A stretch of DNA of 61,865 nt from the IMG/VR virus record IMGVR_UViG_3300027747_000005, positions 1-61,865 of that record; one strand, given 5' to 3'. Within the stretch, counting starts at the first letter, position 1, and every line of letters starts with the position of its first letter. The DNA comes from a virus. This document shows positions 54,464-61,865 of this stretch, one piece after another. Under the pieces are notes generated by a model. That model was not told where the DNA came from. It made no database searches and worked only from the letters and a program-made list of their open reading frames with translations. Both the position numbers and the translations under genes were made by a program.

Positions 54464-57400
54464 AACTGTTGGGTAACCCCTAGAACCTGGAGGGGATCCA
54501 GTGCCGCCTTCTTCTTGTCCCGGGCACGCTTGGCGGCTTCGCTCTGGACGATCTTGTACAAGAGGTACATGTCCCGCTGCTGCTTGGGCATGGCCCGCAG
54601 GACTTCGTCTGGGACGGTGACGTTTTCGTAGGTTCGTACACCTGGAGTGGACTCCAGCATCTTGTTCAGCATTTGGCGAGCGGCAAGCTGTTTCGTCCTC
54701 TCGCTGTCAACGTCAGTGAGTTTGAAGCCAGCGAGCAGGTTGATTGCTGCCTTGGCGTAGCGGTCGGCTGGGTCTAGCCGCTCGTCCCGCAACTGTCGCA
54801 TGGTTCCCAGAGCGCGAGATCCGAACGGCACAAGATTGGTGATCGCATTCTCCAACGGTCGCCCAATTGGCCCGATGTCTTGCTCAAGCGTGGAGTAGAG
54901 GTCCGACAGCTGCCGTCCGCTATACAGCTGCCGGTTGGTTGTGGACTCAATAAGGTACTTAGCCAGCGGGTTCAGCTGGCCCGCAAAGTTCATCCCGGTC
55001 TTCTGGATGGAATCCATCACGCGGGAGGTTGGTGTCGCCCCAACTCCGGGGGTGAACATGTTGAACGTAGACTCAAACGGAAGGTCGATGTTGGTGATGT
55101 ACCGCGTCAGGCCGTCCTTGGGCTGGAGCGGGAAGTCGGCTGGCAGAGGGATGGCAGCGGACTGACGAAGATGCTCTGGAACAAAGTTTTCTTCGCTTGG
55201 CTCTGACCCTCTCGTCACGGTGCGGATCAGCTGACCCTGCAAGCCACCAGGCTGGTACAGCACGTTGGTGGCGATGGACGGCAGAATGCCTTTCTGGAAA
55301 CTATAGAAGGGCACCAGCCGCTTCATCACGTTTCGCTCAAAGGATGTGAAGGCAGACGGGCTATAGTCCACTTGGCTCATGCGGGTAAGGTCAGCAGCCT
55401 GCCCGGGATCGACGCCCTTGCGGACTTGGTTGAGGAACGTGCCTGTGCGGAGGGCATCTTCGACTGAGTTGCCTACAGCATCGTTGAGAACAAGCAGTGG
55501 GTTAGTGTTTCGGTTCAGCGGGTTGCGAGTGATGCCAACCCCACGCATTGAGAAGAAGTCGCTAGCCCGATTCAAAATCCCCCGGCGGTTCGCAGGGAGC
55601 ATGCGGTCCAGCAATCCCTCGCCTGTGTTTGCCCCCGTGTACATGCCCTTAATCGACTGCTCGGGGAGGTCGGACACATCGTCCACAAGGTTGCCGCTGC
55701 CGATGCGGTTCCCGCCGGTCATATCCAAGAACGTGTTAATGCGTTCCTGTGGACTCATGCCGACAAACCCGGGAGCGTTTTCCAGTTGGCTGGCGATTCC
55801 TGAGTAATCTCCCCAGCTGGCCCGCAGCCCAGCGAGCCAGTCCATTGGATTGAAAGCGCCGTGCGTGGCCGCATTGATCTGGCCACTGTAAGTGTTGCGC
55901 ACATTGAATGCGGGGCTGGCAAGCGCACCGCCCTTAAACGCAGCCGTGAACTGATCTAGTGCGCCAAGCAGCCCCTTCTCGGGGAGGCTGGCCCGGGAAG
56001 GCGTGGCGAGCGTCTTCAGGGAATCTAGCAAGCGCTCTGGTACAGAGAAGTTGGCAACGTCTTGGCCGGTGCGAGCCTGCCACATCTGCCGGAAGTTATC
56101 TGGGTCAAAGTTTAACTTGCGGGCGGCTTCCTCTAACGGCACCACTGCGCCACCGACTACGCTCCTAGCGGAGACGTTCTGAACGCCGTTCAACAACTGA
56201 TTGATGACTTGGTCTGTGTTGGCGCGGACGCGGTTCTGACCAAGCTCATAGGTCAGAGCGTTCTGCCACGCGGGGGTATCGAACGCCCCGGTGTTGTTGG
56301 CGGCGAACTGTGTGTCTAGGCTGCGAAGGAGTTCAGCAAGGTCGCCCTTGTTCTCCCTGATCGTCCGCACGGCGGGGCGCAGCAGTGCCATGCGCCCTGC
56401 GGGATCAGCAGCCAGATACTCTGGGCTGGCCATAATTCTTTCAGCCTCGCCGCTGTAGGGCCTCGCGCGTGTTCGTAAACGCGGCGGTCCCGGCGGAAGC
56501 TCCAAGCCTAGCTGAGTAAAAGCATCATCGATGAGATTGCGGGACTGGCGAGCATCGGCAGCGAGGAGGCTCTGCTGGAATCCTGCCGAGTCAAACGTCC
56601 CGCCGCCCGGGAGCGGACCATTGCCAGTAAGGGCGCGGAACGTCCTGCGTCCACCTTCGATGTCGGTGTAAGGCTGTCGGCTTCGGGCAAAGTTGTCCTC
56701 TGTCCCCAGCACAAGCTCGCCTTGCGTCCAAGGCTTCTCAGTGTATGGCGAAGCGTTGGGCCGAACCGGAGCCGCATCCTGTTCCCACCACTTCAGCTGG
56801 CGTGGGAACCAGTTAGTGCCGTGATCTCTGCTGCGCCAGTTAGGTCCAGCACGGCCTTGCGCTTCAGCGATCTGGCGGGCTCGGTCACCCAGGTTAGTGA
56901 AGTTGTCTCTAATGTCGCGGAACTCAGGCACATTTTCCATAACCCAGTCGGCTAACGGGTCGCCGCTGGTCTTCTGCATGGGGCCGAACTGACCGGGGGC
57001 AAGCAGATCGCCGGGAGATTCAACGAAGTCAGCAAGAGCGTTCTGGAAGCGGGTGCTTTGGTATTGCCGAAGATCATTTGGAATCGCTCCCATCGGAGAC
57101 ATGTCGGGAACGTCTGCTTGCAGTGCCCGTCTCTGCAAGCGTGTTCGATCCCGCAGCAGAGCTTCATCTAGCCGCTGGTTGTCTGCCCTGGCTATCCGGC
57201 TAGCCCACTGCAGATCGGGATCCAGCACCTCGCCAGATGGCTTGTGGAACAACGCTGCGGCACCGCTAACGATAGGTCCGGTGATAGGGTTGCGCTTCGC
57301 TCCTTCGCCAAGGGCATCCAAGCCCTCTGCTAACGTGTCGCCCAACTGACCGCCGCGGATATTGAATCCGAGATTGGTGCCAGGGACACGGAAGTCCATC

Positions 57401-58113
57401 AGACCAGCAATAGGTTCGTCCAAGGCGGCTGGGTCTGCTCCCCATCGACGCGCCTGCTGCTGAAACCTTTGCAACGCATCGGCAGGGTCAGCGGCTTCTG
57501 CGATTAGTTGGCGTGGTGTCTGGGTACGGTAGTATGAGCGCACTCCTTGCCCAGCCTCACGCGCCTGCCCGCCAAGGAATGCCTGTGCAGCGTCGGGAGT
57601 GAATCCACGGTAGGCATCAGTGGCGGCGTGGCGAAGCAGGCCAGTGTCTCGCACCGCCCGCCCCAAAGGATTCAACGCGCCCTTGCCAAGGATGGCGAGC
57701 GGATTGAGGTACGTGAGCGGGTCCGTAACGATCTCGGTAGCCAATCCACCAAAGAAGTTGAGCCACGTATCTTCGTCGCTTGCCAGACCGTATTTGCGAT
57801 TAAGGTCACGCCCACTAATTCGCTCGCTGCCCAGAGGATCGCCCGCAAGCATCCCGCGCACCCATGCACCAGGCGTGTCTAGGATGTGCCCAGCAATAGC
57901 TAAGCCTGACGTTCCAGTCTCCGCCAAGGACTGAAGCATGCCCTGCTTCTCCTCCTCGGGCATGAGGTCAGAGAGTTGCGGCTTGCGAGTGCCTAGCGAG
58001 GCGATGCCTAATGGATCAAGCTCAGCGCCGGTGCTTGGCAGCATTCCGTACTGCGCTTGCTGGGCAAGCTCGCCGTACGGGTCGTAGAGATCAAAGAGTG
58101 GGGAGCGAGGCAT
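54460..58113 (-). CDS. Large putative virion-internal protein
   Basis: 1217 residues, the longest gene here. The N-terminus (MPRSPLFDLYDPYGELAQQA) leads to AGHILDTPGAWVRGMLAGDP and LNFFGGLATEIVTDPLTYLN, a pattern common in large internal or ejected proteins of podoviruses. Long helical and Asn/Arg/Gln-rich regions follow, then FTSFERNVMKRLVPFYSFQK and a basic C-terminus (RARDKKKAALDPLQVLGVTQ). No lysozyme or polymerase motif was seen. It ends the late block. Confidence 0.65.
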   Translation of the reverse strand: MPRSPLFDLYDPYGELAQQAQYGMLPSTGAELDPLGIASLGTRKPQLSDLMPEEEKQGMLQSLAETGTSGLAIAGHILDTPGAWVRGMLAGDPLGSERISGRDLNRKYGLASDEDTWLNFFGGLATEIVTDPLTYLNPLAILGKGALNPLGRAVRDTGLLRHAATDAYRGFTPDAAQAFLGGQAREAGQGVRSYYRTQTPRQLIAEAADPADALQRFQQQARRWGADPAALDEPIAGLMDFRVPGTNLGFNIRGGQLGDTLAEGLDALGEGAKRNPITGPIVSGAAALFHKPSGEVLDPDLQWASRIARADNQRLDEALLRDRTRLQRRALQADVPDMSPMGAIPNDLRQYQSTRFQNALADFVESPGDLLAPGQFGPMQKTSGDPLADWVMENVPEFRDIRDNFTNLGDRARQIAEAQGRAGPNWRSRDHGTNWFPRQLKWWEQDAAPVRPNASPYTEKPWTQGELVLGTEDNFARSRQPYTDIEGGRRTFRALTGNGPLPGGGTFDSAGFQQSLLAADARQSRNLIDDAFTQLGLELPPGPPRLRTRARPYSGEAERIMASPEYLAADPAGRMALLRPAVRTIRENKGDLAELLRSLDTQFAANNTGAFDTPAWQNALTYELGQNRVRANTDQVINQLLNGVQNVSARSVVGGAVVPLEEAARKLNFDPDNFRQMWQARTGQDVANFSVPERLLDSLKTLATPSRASLPEKGLLGALDQFTAAFKGGALASPAFNVRNTYSGQINAATHGAFNPMDWLAGLRASWGDYSGIASQLENAPGFVGMSPQERINTFLDMTGGNRIGSGNLVDDVSDLPEQSIKGMYTGANTGEGLLDRMLPANRRGILNRASDFFSMRGVGITRNPLNRNTNPLLVLNDAVGNSVEDALRTGTFLNQVRKGVDPGQAADLTRMSQVDYSPSAFTSFERNVMKRLVPFYSFQKGILPSIATNVLYQPGGLQGQLIRTVTRGSEPSEENFVPEHLRQSAAIPLPADFPLQPKDGLTRYITNIDLPFESTFNMFTPGVGATPTSRVMDSIQKTGMNFAGQLNPLAKYLIESTTNRQLYSGRQLSDLYSTLEQDIGPIGRPLENAITNLVPFGSRALGTMRQLRDERLDPADRYAKAAINLLAGFKLTDVDSERTKQLAARQMLNKMLESTPGVRTYENVTVPDEVLRAMPKQQRDMYLLYKIVQSEAAKRARDKKKAALDPLQVLGVTQQF

Positions 58114-58116
58114 TCG

Positions 58117-59655
58117 CTACAAGTCGCCGCGAGTCGGAATGGGAGGGGTTGGCGATCCGGCACCAGCACTCGCCCCAGCAGTGGGCGATGCAGGACTAGC
58201 AGGCCGAATGGGAAGGTGAGCGACAGCCGCATCACCCATGCCCGGGTGTTGCTTTTCAACAGCCTGACGCACAGCCTCCACATCGGCAGCGTCGTACTTG
58301 TTATCCCAGCCACGCGGGTACTTAGAAATCAATGCGTCTGCCCGCGCAATCGCCCTATCGCGCGCTGCCTGTTCGGCCATTGGGTTGTTGGCTCCCAGCA
58401 CCCCAGCAGCGCCAAGGTTAATTCCGTTCAGTAAGCGCATGGCGTTTTGCGCGCCCATTGCGTCGGCCGTCAGCGGAGTGGTGTTGTCCATGTCGGGCCG
58501 CAGCGCATTGGCCATCACTGCCCGCTGCCAGTCGTTGACGCTGGGGTCGTTCAACTGGTTGTAGGCGTTGGCCGCGTTCTTCGCAGGGTTACGCCCAGCC
58601 AGCATCATCTGCGAACGCCACTGGTCTTCACGTTTGCTAGCAGCAGCCTGCCGTGCGCCTTCGTTCGCCGCCCTCGCACCTACGCGATCCCTCTGGCCAC
58701 CGGCAGTAAGGTCGCCGTAGTCTCCTGGGTTCGCAGCCAGAAGCGCAGCCGGCGACACTCCTTGGATCTGGGCATCGCGGTACAGCTGCCGCTCTTTCAT
58801 ATACGCGGCCTGCTTGGCCTTGGCCTCATTGGACTGAACGTACACAGAATTGTTTTCGGCCAACGGCCCAGGCATGCTTTCTACGCGGAAGCGCCGGATC
58901 GGGTTGCCATTCGCATCCACCATAGGCGTGCCATCCGCCTTCATCATCTGAGCTTCCAAGTCTTCACGCCAACCGCCACGCCCGGGAGTGCCAGGCAAGC
59001 CATCGACCTCGCCGCCTGGGCCGAGACGATACGACACCGTGCCGTCTGGGTTCATAACGGGCACATATCCGCGGGCCATCATCGCTTCGTCGCGGCCGGA
59101 TGGCTTATACCACCCCGGCCCATTCTGCTCGCGCGTGTTGTAGGCGGCGGCTTCGCTCTCAGTCATAAGCTGCCGTGGCCGCGCCGCACGGGTGCCATCG
59201 GGCATGTTGACCCCAGGCTCCGTGTATGGGTTGTAGCCCATATCTCTCAGTTGCTGGGCAGTCAGCGGAACTTGGTCGGGAGCCATCTGTGGCGGTGCAA
59301 TATCTGGCTTGGCGGGGGCACCTGTCGCCGCGTTGTAGTTGTCCTCAAAGATGCCCATCCGGCGCTCGCTAGCACGCTGATTAGCAATGCCCTGCCGCAG
59401 GTTGGCCATCCCAGCGGGACTGTTGTCCTGTGCCCACATGCCTTCGGGCCTCGGCCCGCTGCGCGCAAGCTCTGCGTCCACAGCCTTGGCGGCTTCCGCG
59501 GCCGTATAGCCAGCCGCGACAAGGCGAGCAATCATTGCCTCGCGTGTTGCGTAGCCCTTAGACGAACCCTTCGCACCGAGAGGTGGGTCTGGGGTAATCG
59601 GAGTATCGGCGGCGAAGACGGGATCAACTCTACTGGGCCTAAGATCGACTGCCAT
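58117..59655 (-). CDS. Virion-associated protein, Ala/Asn/Arg-rich
   Basis: 512 residues. VDLRPSRVDPVFAADTPITP and AMIARLVAAGYTAAEAAKAV at the N-terminus, a helical middle (ASERRMGIFEDNYNAATGAP), repeated short helices with PLAENNSVYVQSNEAKAKQA, and an Ala/Pro C-terminus. No enzyme motif. Between other internal-type proteins, so probably a virion component. Confidence 0.55.
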   Translation of the reverse strand: MAVDLRPSRVDPVFAADTPITPDPPLGAKGSSKGYATREAMIARLVAAGYTAAEAAKAVDAELARSGPRPEGMWAQDNSPAGMANLRQGIANQRASERRMGIFEDNYNAATGAPAKPDIAPPQMAPDQVPLTAQQLRDMGYNPYTEPGVNMPDGTRAARPRQLMTESEAAAYNTREQNGPGWYKPSGRDEAMMARGYVPVMNPDGTVSYRLGPGGEVDGLPGTPGRGGWREDLEAQMMKADGTPMVDANGNPIRRFRVESMPGPLAENNSVYVQSNEAKAKQAAYMKERQLYRDAQIQGVSPAALLAANPGDYGDLTAGGQRDRVGARAANEGARQAAASKREDQWRSQMMLAGRNPAKNAANAYNQLNDPSVNDWQRAVMANALRPDMDNTTPLTADAMGAQNAMRLLNGINLGAAGVLGANNPMAEQAARDRAIARADALISKYPRGWDNKYDAADVEAVRQAVEKQHPGMGDAAVAHLPIRPASPASPTAGASAGAGSPTPPIPTRGDL

Positions 59656-59663
59656 CGTAACTC

Positions 59664-60779
59664 CTAGCGGGTCTGTGCTGCGTTGCGCTGTTGGTCGCCA
59701 AGAGACTGGAGCCTCCTGACTTCTGCCATGATCTGCTGGGCCTGCGGTACTTCGCCGCCTGCCTTCTGCCGCATCTGATTCAGCTGGGCGATGAGAGCCT
59801 GGGCTTGGATGTGCGGATCACTGGATCCCTGCGCCTGTTGCGGAGTCATGGCGTTACGGCTCTGGTTGCTCATCGCCATGAGCCGATTGATCTCCTGCAT
59901 CATCTGTGCCGCCTCGGGCACTTCGCCGCCTGCTGCCCGTCGCATCTGGTTTAGCTGAGCAATAAGAGCTTGGGCCTGGTCACGCGGGCTGACCTGGGTG
60001 GCTTCCACCTTGGGAGCAGGGCGACTCTCTTCAACGAGATCCGCGGTGCCATCGGTGCTGTCCAACTCGCCAATGGCCTCCGACTCCTTGGCTCGCATTC
60101 CCTTGGGCATCATGTTGTAAGCAGTAGCCCCGGCACCGATTAGGCCAGCACCTGCCGCAGCCTTGGCCCACGCGGGTATGCCACCAGTGCTTGGGGCGAG
60201 CGTTGGTGCAGCAGTCGGGGCACGCCCACCCATCACGTTGTCAAACTGGCTGGCAATCTCATCGACTGCCTGCCGGTCACGCACCGCAGTAGGTGCCGGG
60301 AGGCTACGCTGAGCCGGTGCCGGGAGGCCAGCCCTAGATGGCGACGGCAGGCCGCGGGCAGCGGGTCCGGTGATTCGGGGCACGCCACTGGGGTCACCGG
60401 ACAAAGTGCCAGCGGTCGTACCGATTCTTTTTTGCGATGGCCCGCCCAGACCAACAAGGTCAGTGGGGATCATTTCCCTCCCAGGAGACATGCCAAGGGC
60501 AGGGGTGGTGGTTGTGTTCGCGCCCATTTGAAACCCGCGGGCACCGTTGTCGTACGGGATCAATGAGCGGACGCTATCGCCAGCATCGTCGCCGCGGAGA
60601 GGAAGCTGCATCTGGCGGGCAGGAGCAGGTGCCGCCATGCCAGCGACGGCGCGGTGAATCTCGTCTGCGGACATTCCCGGCTTAATTAGGCCAGCGTCAG
60701 CGGCACGCTTCAGCCAGACAGAGTTCACGCCGCTTGCGCCGCTGGAAATCAGATCGTCCAACCATCGCACAGGATTAGC
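59664..60779 (-). CDS. Virion-associated protein with two tandem helical repeats
   Basis: 371 residues from GTG 60779. The C-terminus has two near-identical units (QAQALIAQLNQMRRAAGGEV, PEAAQMMQEINRLM and QAQALIAQLNQMRQKAGGEV, PQAQQIMAEVRRLQ) separated by about 40 residues. The centre is Pro/Ala-rich with a GIPAWAKAAAGAGLIGAGAT hydrophobic stretch that could enter a membrane. Structural role inferred. Confidence 0.6.
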   Translation of the reverse strand, partial: ANPVRWLDDLISSGASGVNSVWLKRAADAGLIKPGMSADEIHRAVAGMAAPAPARQMQLPLRGDDAGDSVRSLIPYDNGARGFQMGANTTTTPALGMSPGREMIPTDLVGLGGPSQKRIGTTAGTLSGDPSGVPRITGPAARGLPSPSRAGLPAPAQRSLPAPTAVRDRQAVDEIASQFDNVMGGRAPTAAPTLAPSTGGIPAWAKAAAGAGLIGAGATAYNMMPKGMRAKESEAIGELDSTDGTADLVEESRPAPKVEATQVSPRDQAQALIAQLNQMRRAAGGEVPEAAQMMQEINRLMAMSNQSRNAMTPQQAQGSSDPHIQAQALIAQLNQMRQKAGGEVPQAQQIMAEVRRLQSLGDQQRNAAQTR

Positions 60780-61071
60780 CACGCTTCTTCCCCTTGGGTA
60801 CATCCGGCAGTTCGTCGTCGCCCTTAAACGGCATATCGTCTTCGGTCACCATCGGCGTGTTGGGCTTGCCGTGCATCTCTTCGTCTAGGTCGGCAAGGTC
60901 GTTCTTCTGCTTGTGGGGCTTGCCCTCGGCCTTCTCTTCGGAGGCACTCTGCTTGCCCAGCTTGGCGACGATCTTCTTTTCGTCTTCGTCGCTGGCTGCG
61001 AGAAGCTGCTTCACAAGGCGCTTCAGTCCGGCCTGCGTCAGGTCGTCTAGGTCAAAGTCGATGCGAGCCAT
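60775..61071 (-). CDS. Small acidic/basic charged protein
   Basis: 98 residues, very charged: MARIDFDLDDLTQAGLKRLV, then KKIVAKLGKQSASEEKAEGK and a C-terminal DDELPDVPKGKKRG. Overlaps the next gene start. No family recognised. Confidence 0.6.
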   Translation of the reverse strand: MARIDFDLDDLTQAGLKRLVKQLLAASDEDEKKIVAKLGKQSASEEKAEGKPHKQKNDLADLDEEMHGKPNTPMVTEDDMPFKGDDELPDVPKGKKRG

Positions 61072-61448
61072 TAGTTAAGCAAGCCTCCAAGGATCGAAGT
61101 CGCAAAATTCATCGCAGAATTCTGTCTCTGCTGTGCGGCCATCTGGTTGTTGTATTGCTGCTGCTGGAGAAGACCTTGCAGTGCCTGCTGCTGAGTGTCG
61201 TCGGCCTGCTGGTTCTGCAAGGTGTAAGCGTTGTTGTAGTCCTGCGCCTGCTGCTTGGTGCTGTACGCTTGCGCAATACCATCGGCAATCTTCTGCGCGC
61301 CCTGCATGCCAGCGTTGCTCAGCTGACCAGCCCCGCGTGACATGCCTCCGCGATCCATCTGCTTCATCTGCAAACGAGGATCGCCCATCGCAATGGCGTT
61401 GGCGTAGTCATTGTTGAAGTTGGCGTTGATCTTTGGTTGTGAGATCAA
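61071..61448 (-). CDS. Gln/Asn-rich virion protein
   Basis: 125 residues: MISQPKINANFNNDYANAIA, then coiled-coil-like Gln-rich stretches (QQADDTQQQALQGLLQQQQY, NNQMAAQQRQNSAM). Similar in style to the genes on both sides. Probably a structural or ejected protein. ATGA overlap upstream. Confidence 0.6.
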   Translation of the reverse strand: MISQPKINANFNNDYANAIAMGDPRLQMKQMDRGGMSRGAGQLSNAGMQGAQKIADGIAQAYSTKQQAQDYNNAYTLQNQQADDTQQQALQGLLQQQQYNNQMAAQQRQNSAMNFATSILGGLLN

Positions 61449-61711
61449 GTGGATAGCCCCCGCAAAATGTTGCCAGCTGGACCGAAGACACCATCCAAGC
61501 GGGCCTGCATCAGATTGTTGCGCTGGCCTTGCGACTGAATGTCATTCTGCAATCCCTGCAAGGCATACTGCTGGGCGAACTGCTTGGCCTGCTTACCAAG
61601 CTCCGACTGCCGCTTCGCCACGGCCATGTCCTCCGCTGCCTGCGAACCCTGCAGGAGAGCGTTCAGAACGTCTTGGTGCCCGCCGGGGTATTGCGTGTAT
61701 GGCGACTGCAT
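61445..61711 (-). CDS. Gln-rich virion protein
   Basis: 88 residues: MQSPYTQYPGGHQDVLNALL, QGSQAAEDMAVAKRQSELGK, then a Gln-rich helix. The start overlaps the stop of the gene that spans the contig join (TAATG). Structural role inferred from neighbours. Confidence 0.6.
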   Translation of the reverse strand: MQSPYTQYPGGHQDVLNALLQGSQAAEDMAVAKRQSELGKQAKQFAQQYALQGLQNDIQSQGQRNNLMQARLDGVFGPAGNILRGLST

Positions 61712-61865
61712 TAGGCGTATCCGTTGAGGGCGCGAGAGTAGGCTGCGGGCGAGCCGAACTTGGCCAGGATGTCTTCACGCTGCTGCGCCGCCTGTTGCTT
61801 TTGGCGGTTCAATGCAGCATCCTGAAGTGCCCAATCATTCTGTTGAATCTGGGCTTGGTTGCGGA
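61711..61865 (-). CDS. Gly/Asn/Gln-rich virion protein, 3' part
   Basis: The C-terminal end of the gene that begins at 1199. The frame is open to 61865 and stops with TAA at 61711-61713; bases 61739-61865 duplicate the start of the window. On the closed genome both parts form one 408-residue protein. Confidence 0.8.
   Translation of the reverse strand, partial: RNQAQIQQNDWALQDAALNRQKQQAAQQREDILAKFGSPAAYSRALNGYA
61739..61865. repeat. Terminal direct repeat, copy 2 (circular overlap)
   Basis: Identical to 1-127. Removing one copy closes the genome at 61,738 bp with no break in the reading frame. Confidence 0.9.

Overview
The window is a complete, circularly closed genome of a tailed phage of podovirus type. 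Bases 1-127 are repeated exactly at 61739-61865, which leaves a unique length of 61,738 bp, and one gene runs across the join. There is no rRNA or intact tRNA and almost no bacterial housekeeping content. Genes are packed head to tail, usually with ATGA, TGATG or TAATG overlaps. The sequence is GC-rich by eye, and the host cannot be named from it.

Layout. (1) Late block, minus strand, read from 31881 down to 1 and on through the join to 54460. In order of transcription: a monocistronic gene of unknown role next to the early promoters; small genes, two nucleases and a methyltransferase-like gene; scaffold, major capsid protein, decoration-like protein and a terminator; a glycosyltransferase; a zinc-ribbon putative small terminase, large terminase and portal; a roughly 9 kb array of many short fibre/appendage genes that includes a sulfotransferase; connector, a nozzle protein split in two frames, a repeat-rich fibre and a cysteine-rich lectin-like membrane protein; then Gln/Asn-rich virion proteins and a 1217-residue putative internal protein. 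(2) Early block, plus strand, 32285-39964: many small phage proteins, a class II glutamine amidotransferase overlapping an amidoligase, and a serine recombinase. It is preceded by copies of one promoter-like sequence. (3) Middle block, minus strand, read from 53452 down to 39813: RecE-like exonuclease, ERF annealing protein, SSB, a two-piece SF2 helicase, several nucleases, a candidate structured RNA, a subtilisin, a papain-like protease with small membrane/exported proteins, a holin-like protein and a sigma factor. (4) An isolated plus-strand tyrosine integrase at 53549-54463 next to a tRNA-like attP candidate, so the phage is probably temperate.

How it works together. I found no DNA polymerase, primase or RNA polymerase. 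Replication probably relies on host enzymes plus the phage recombination genes (exonuclease, ERF, SSB, helicase, resolvase-like nucleases). Temporal control probably uses the phage sigma factor and the repeated promoter sequences. I saw no peptidoglycan hydrolase; two proteases lie among small membrane proteins where a lysis cassette would be expected. The items most worth a second look are this two-protease cassette, the amidotransferase-amidoligase pair, the candidate structured RNA at 46566-46951, the promoter family at 31898-33554, and two proteins (helicase and nozzle) encoded in split frames.
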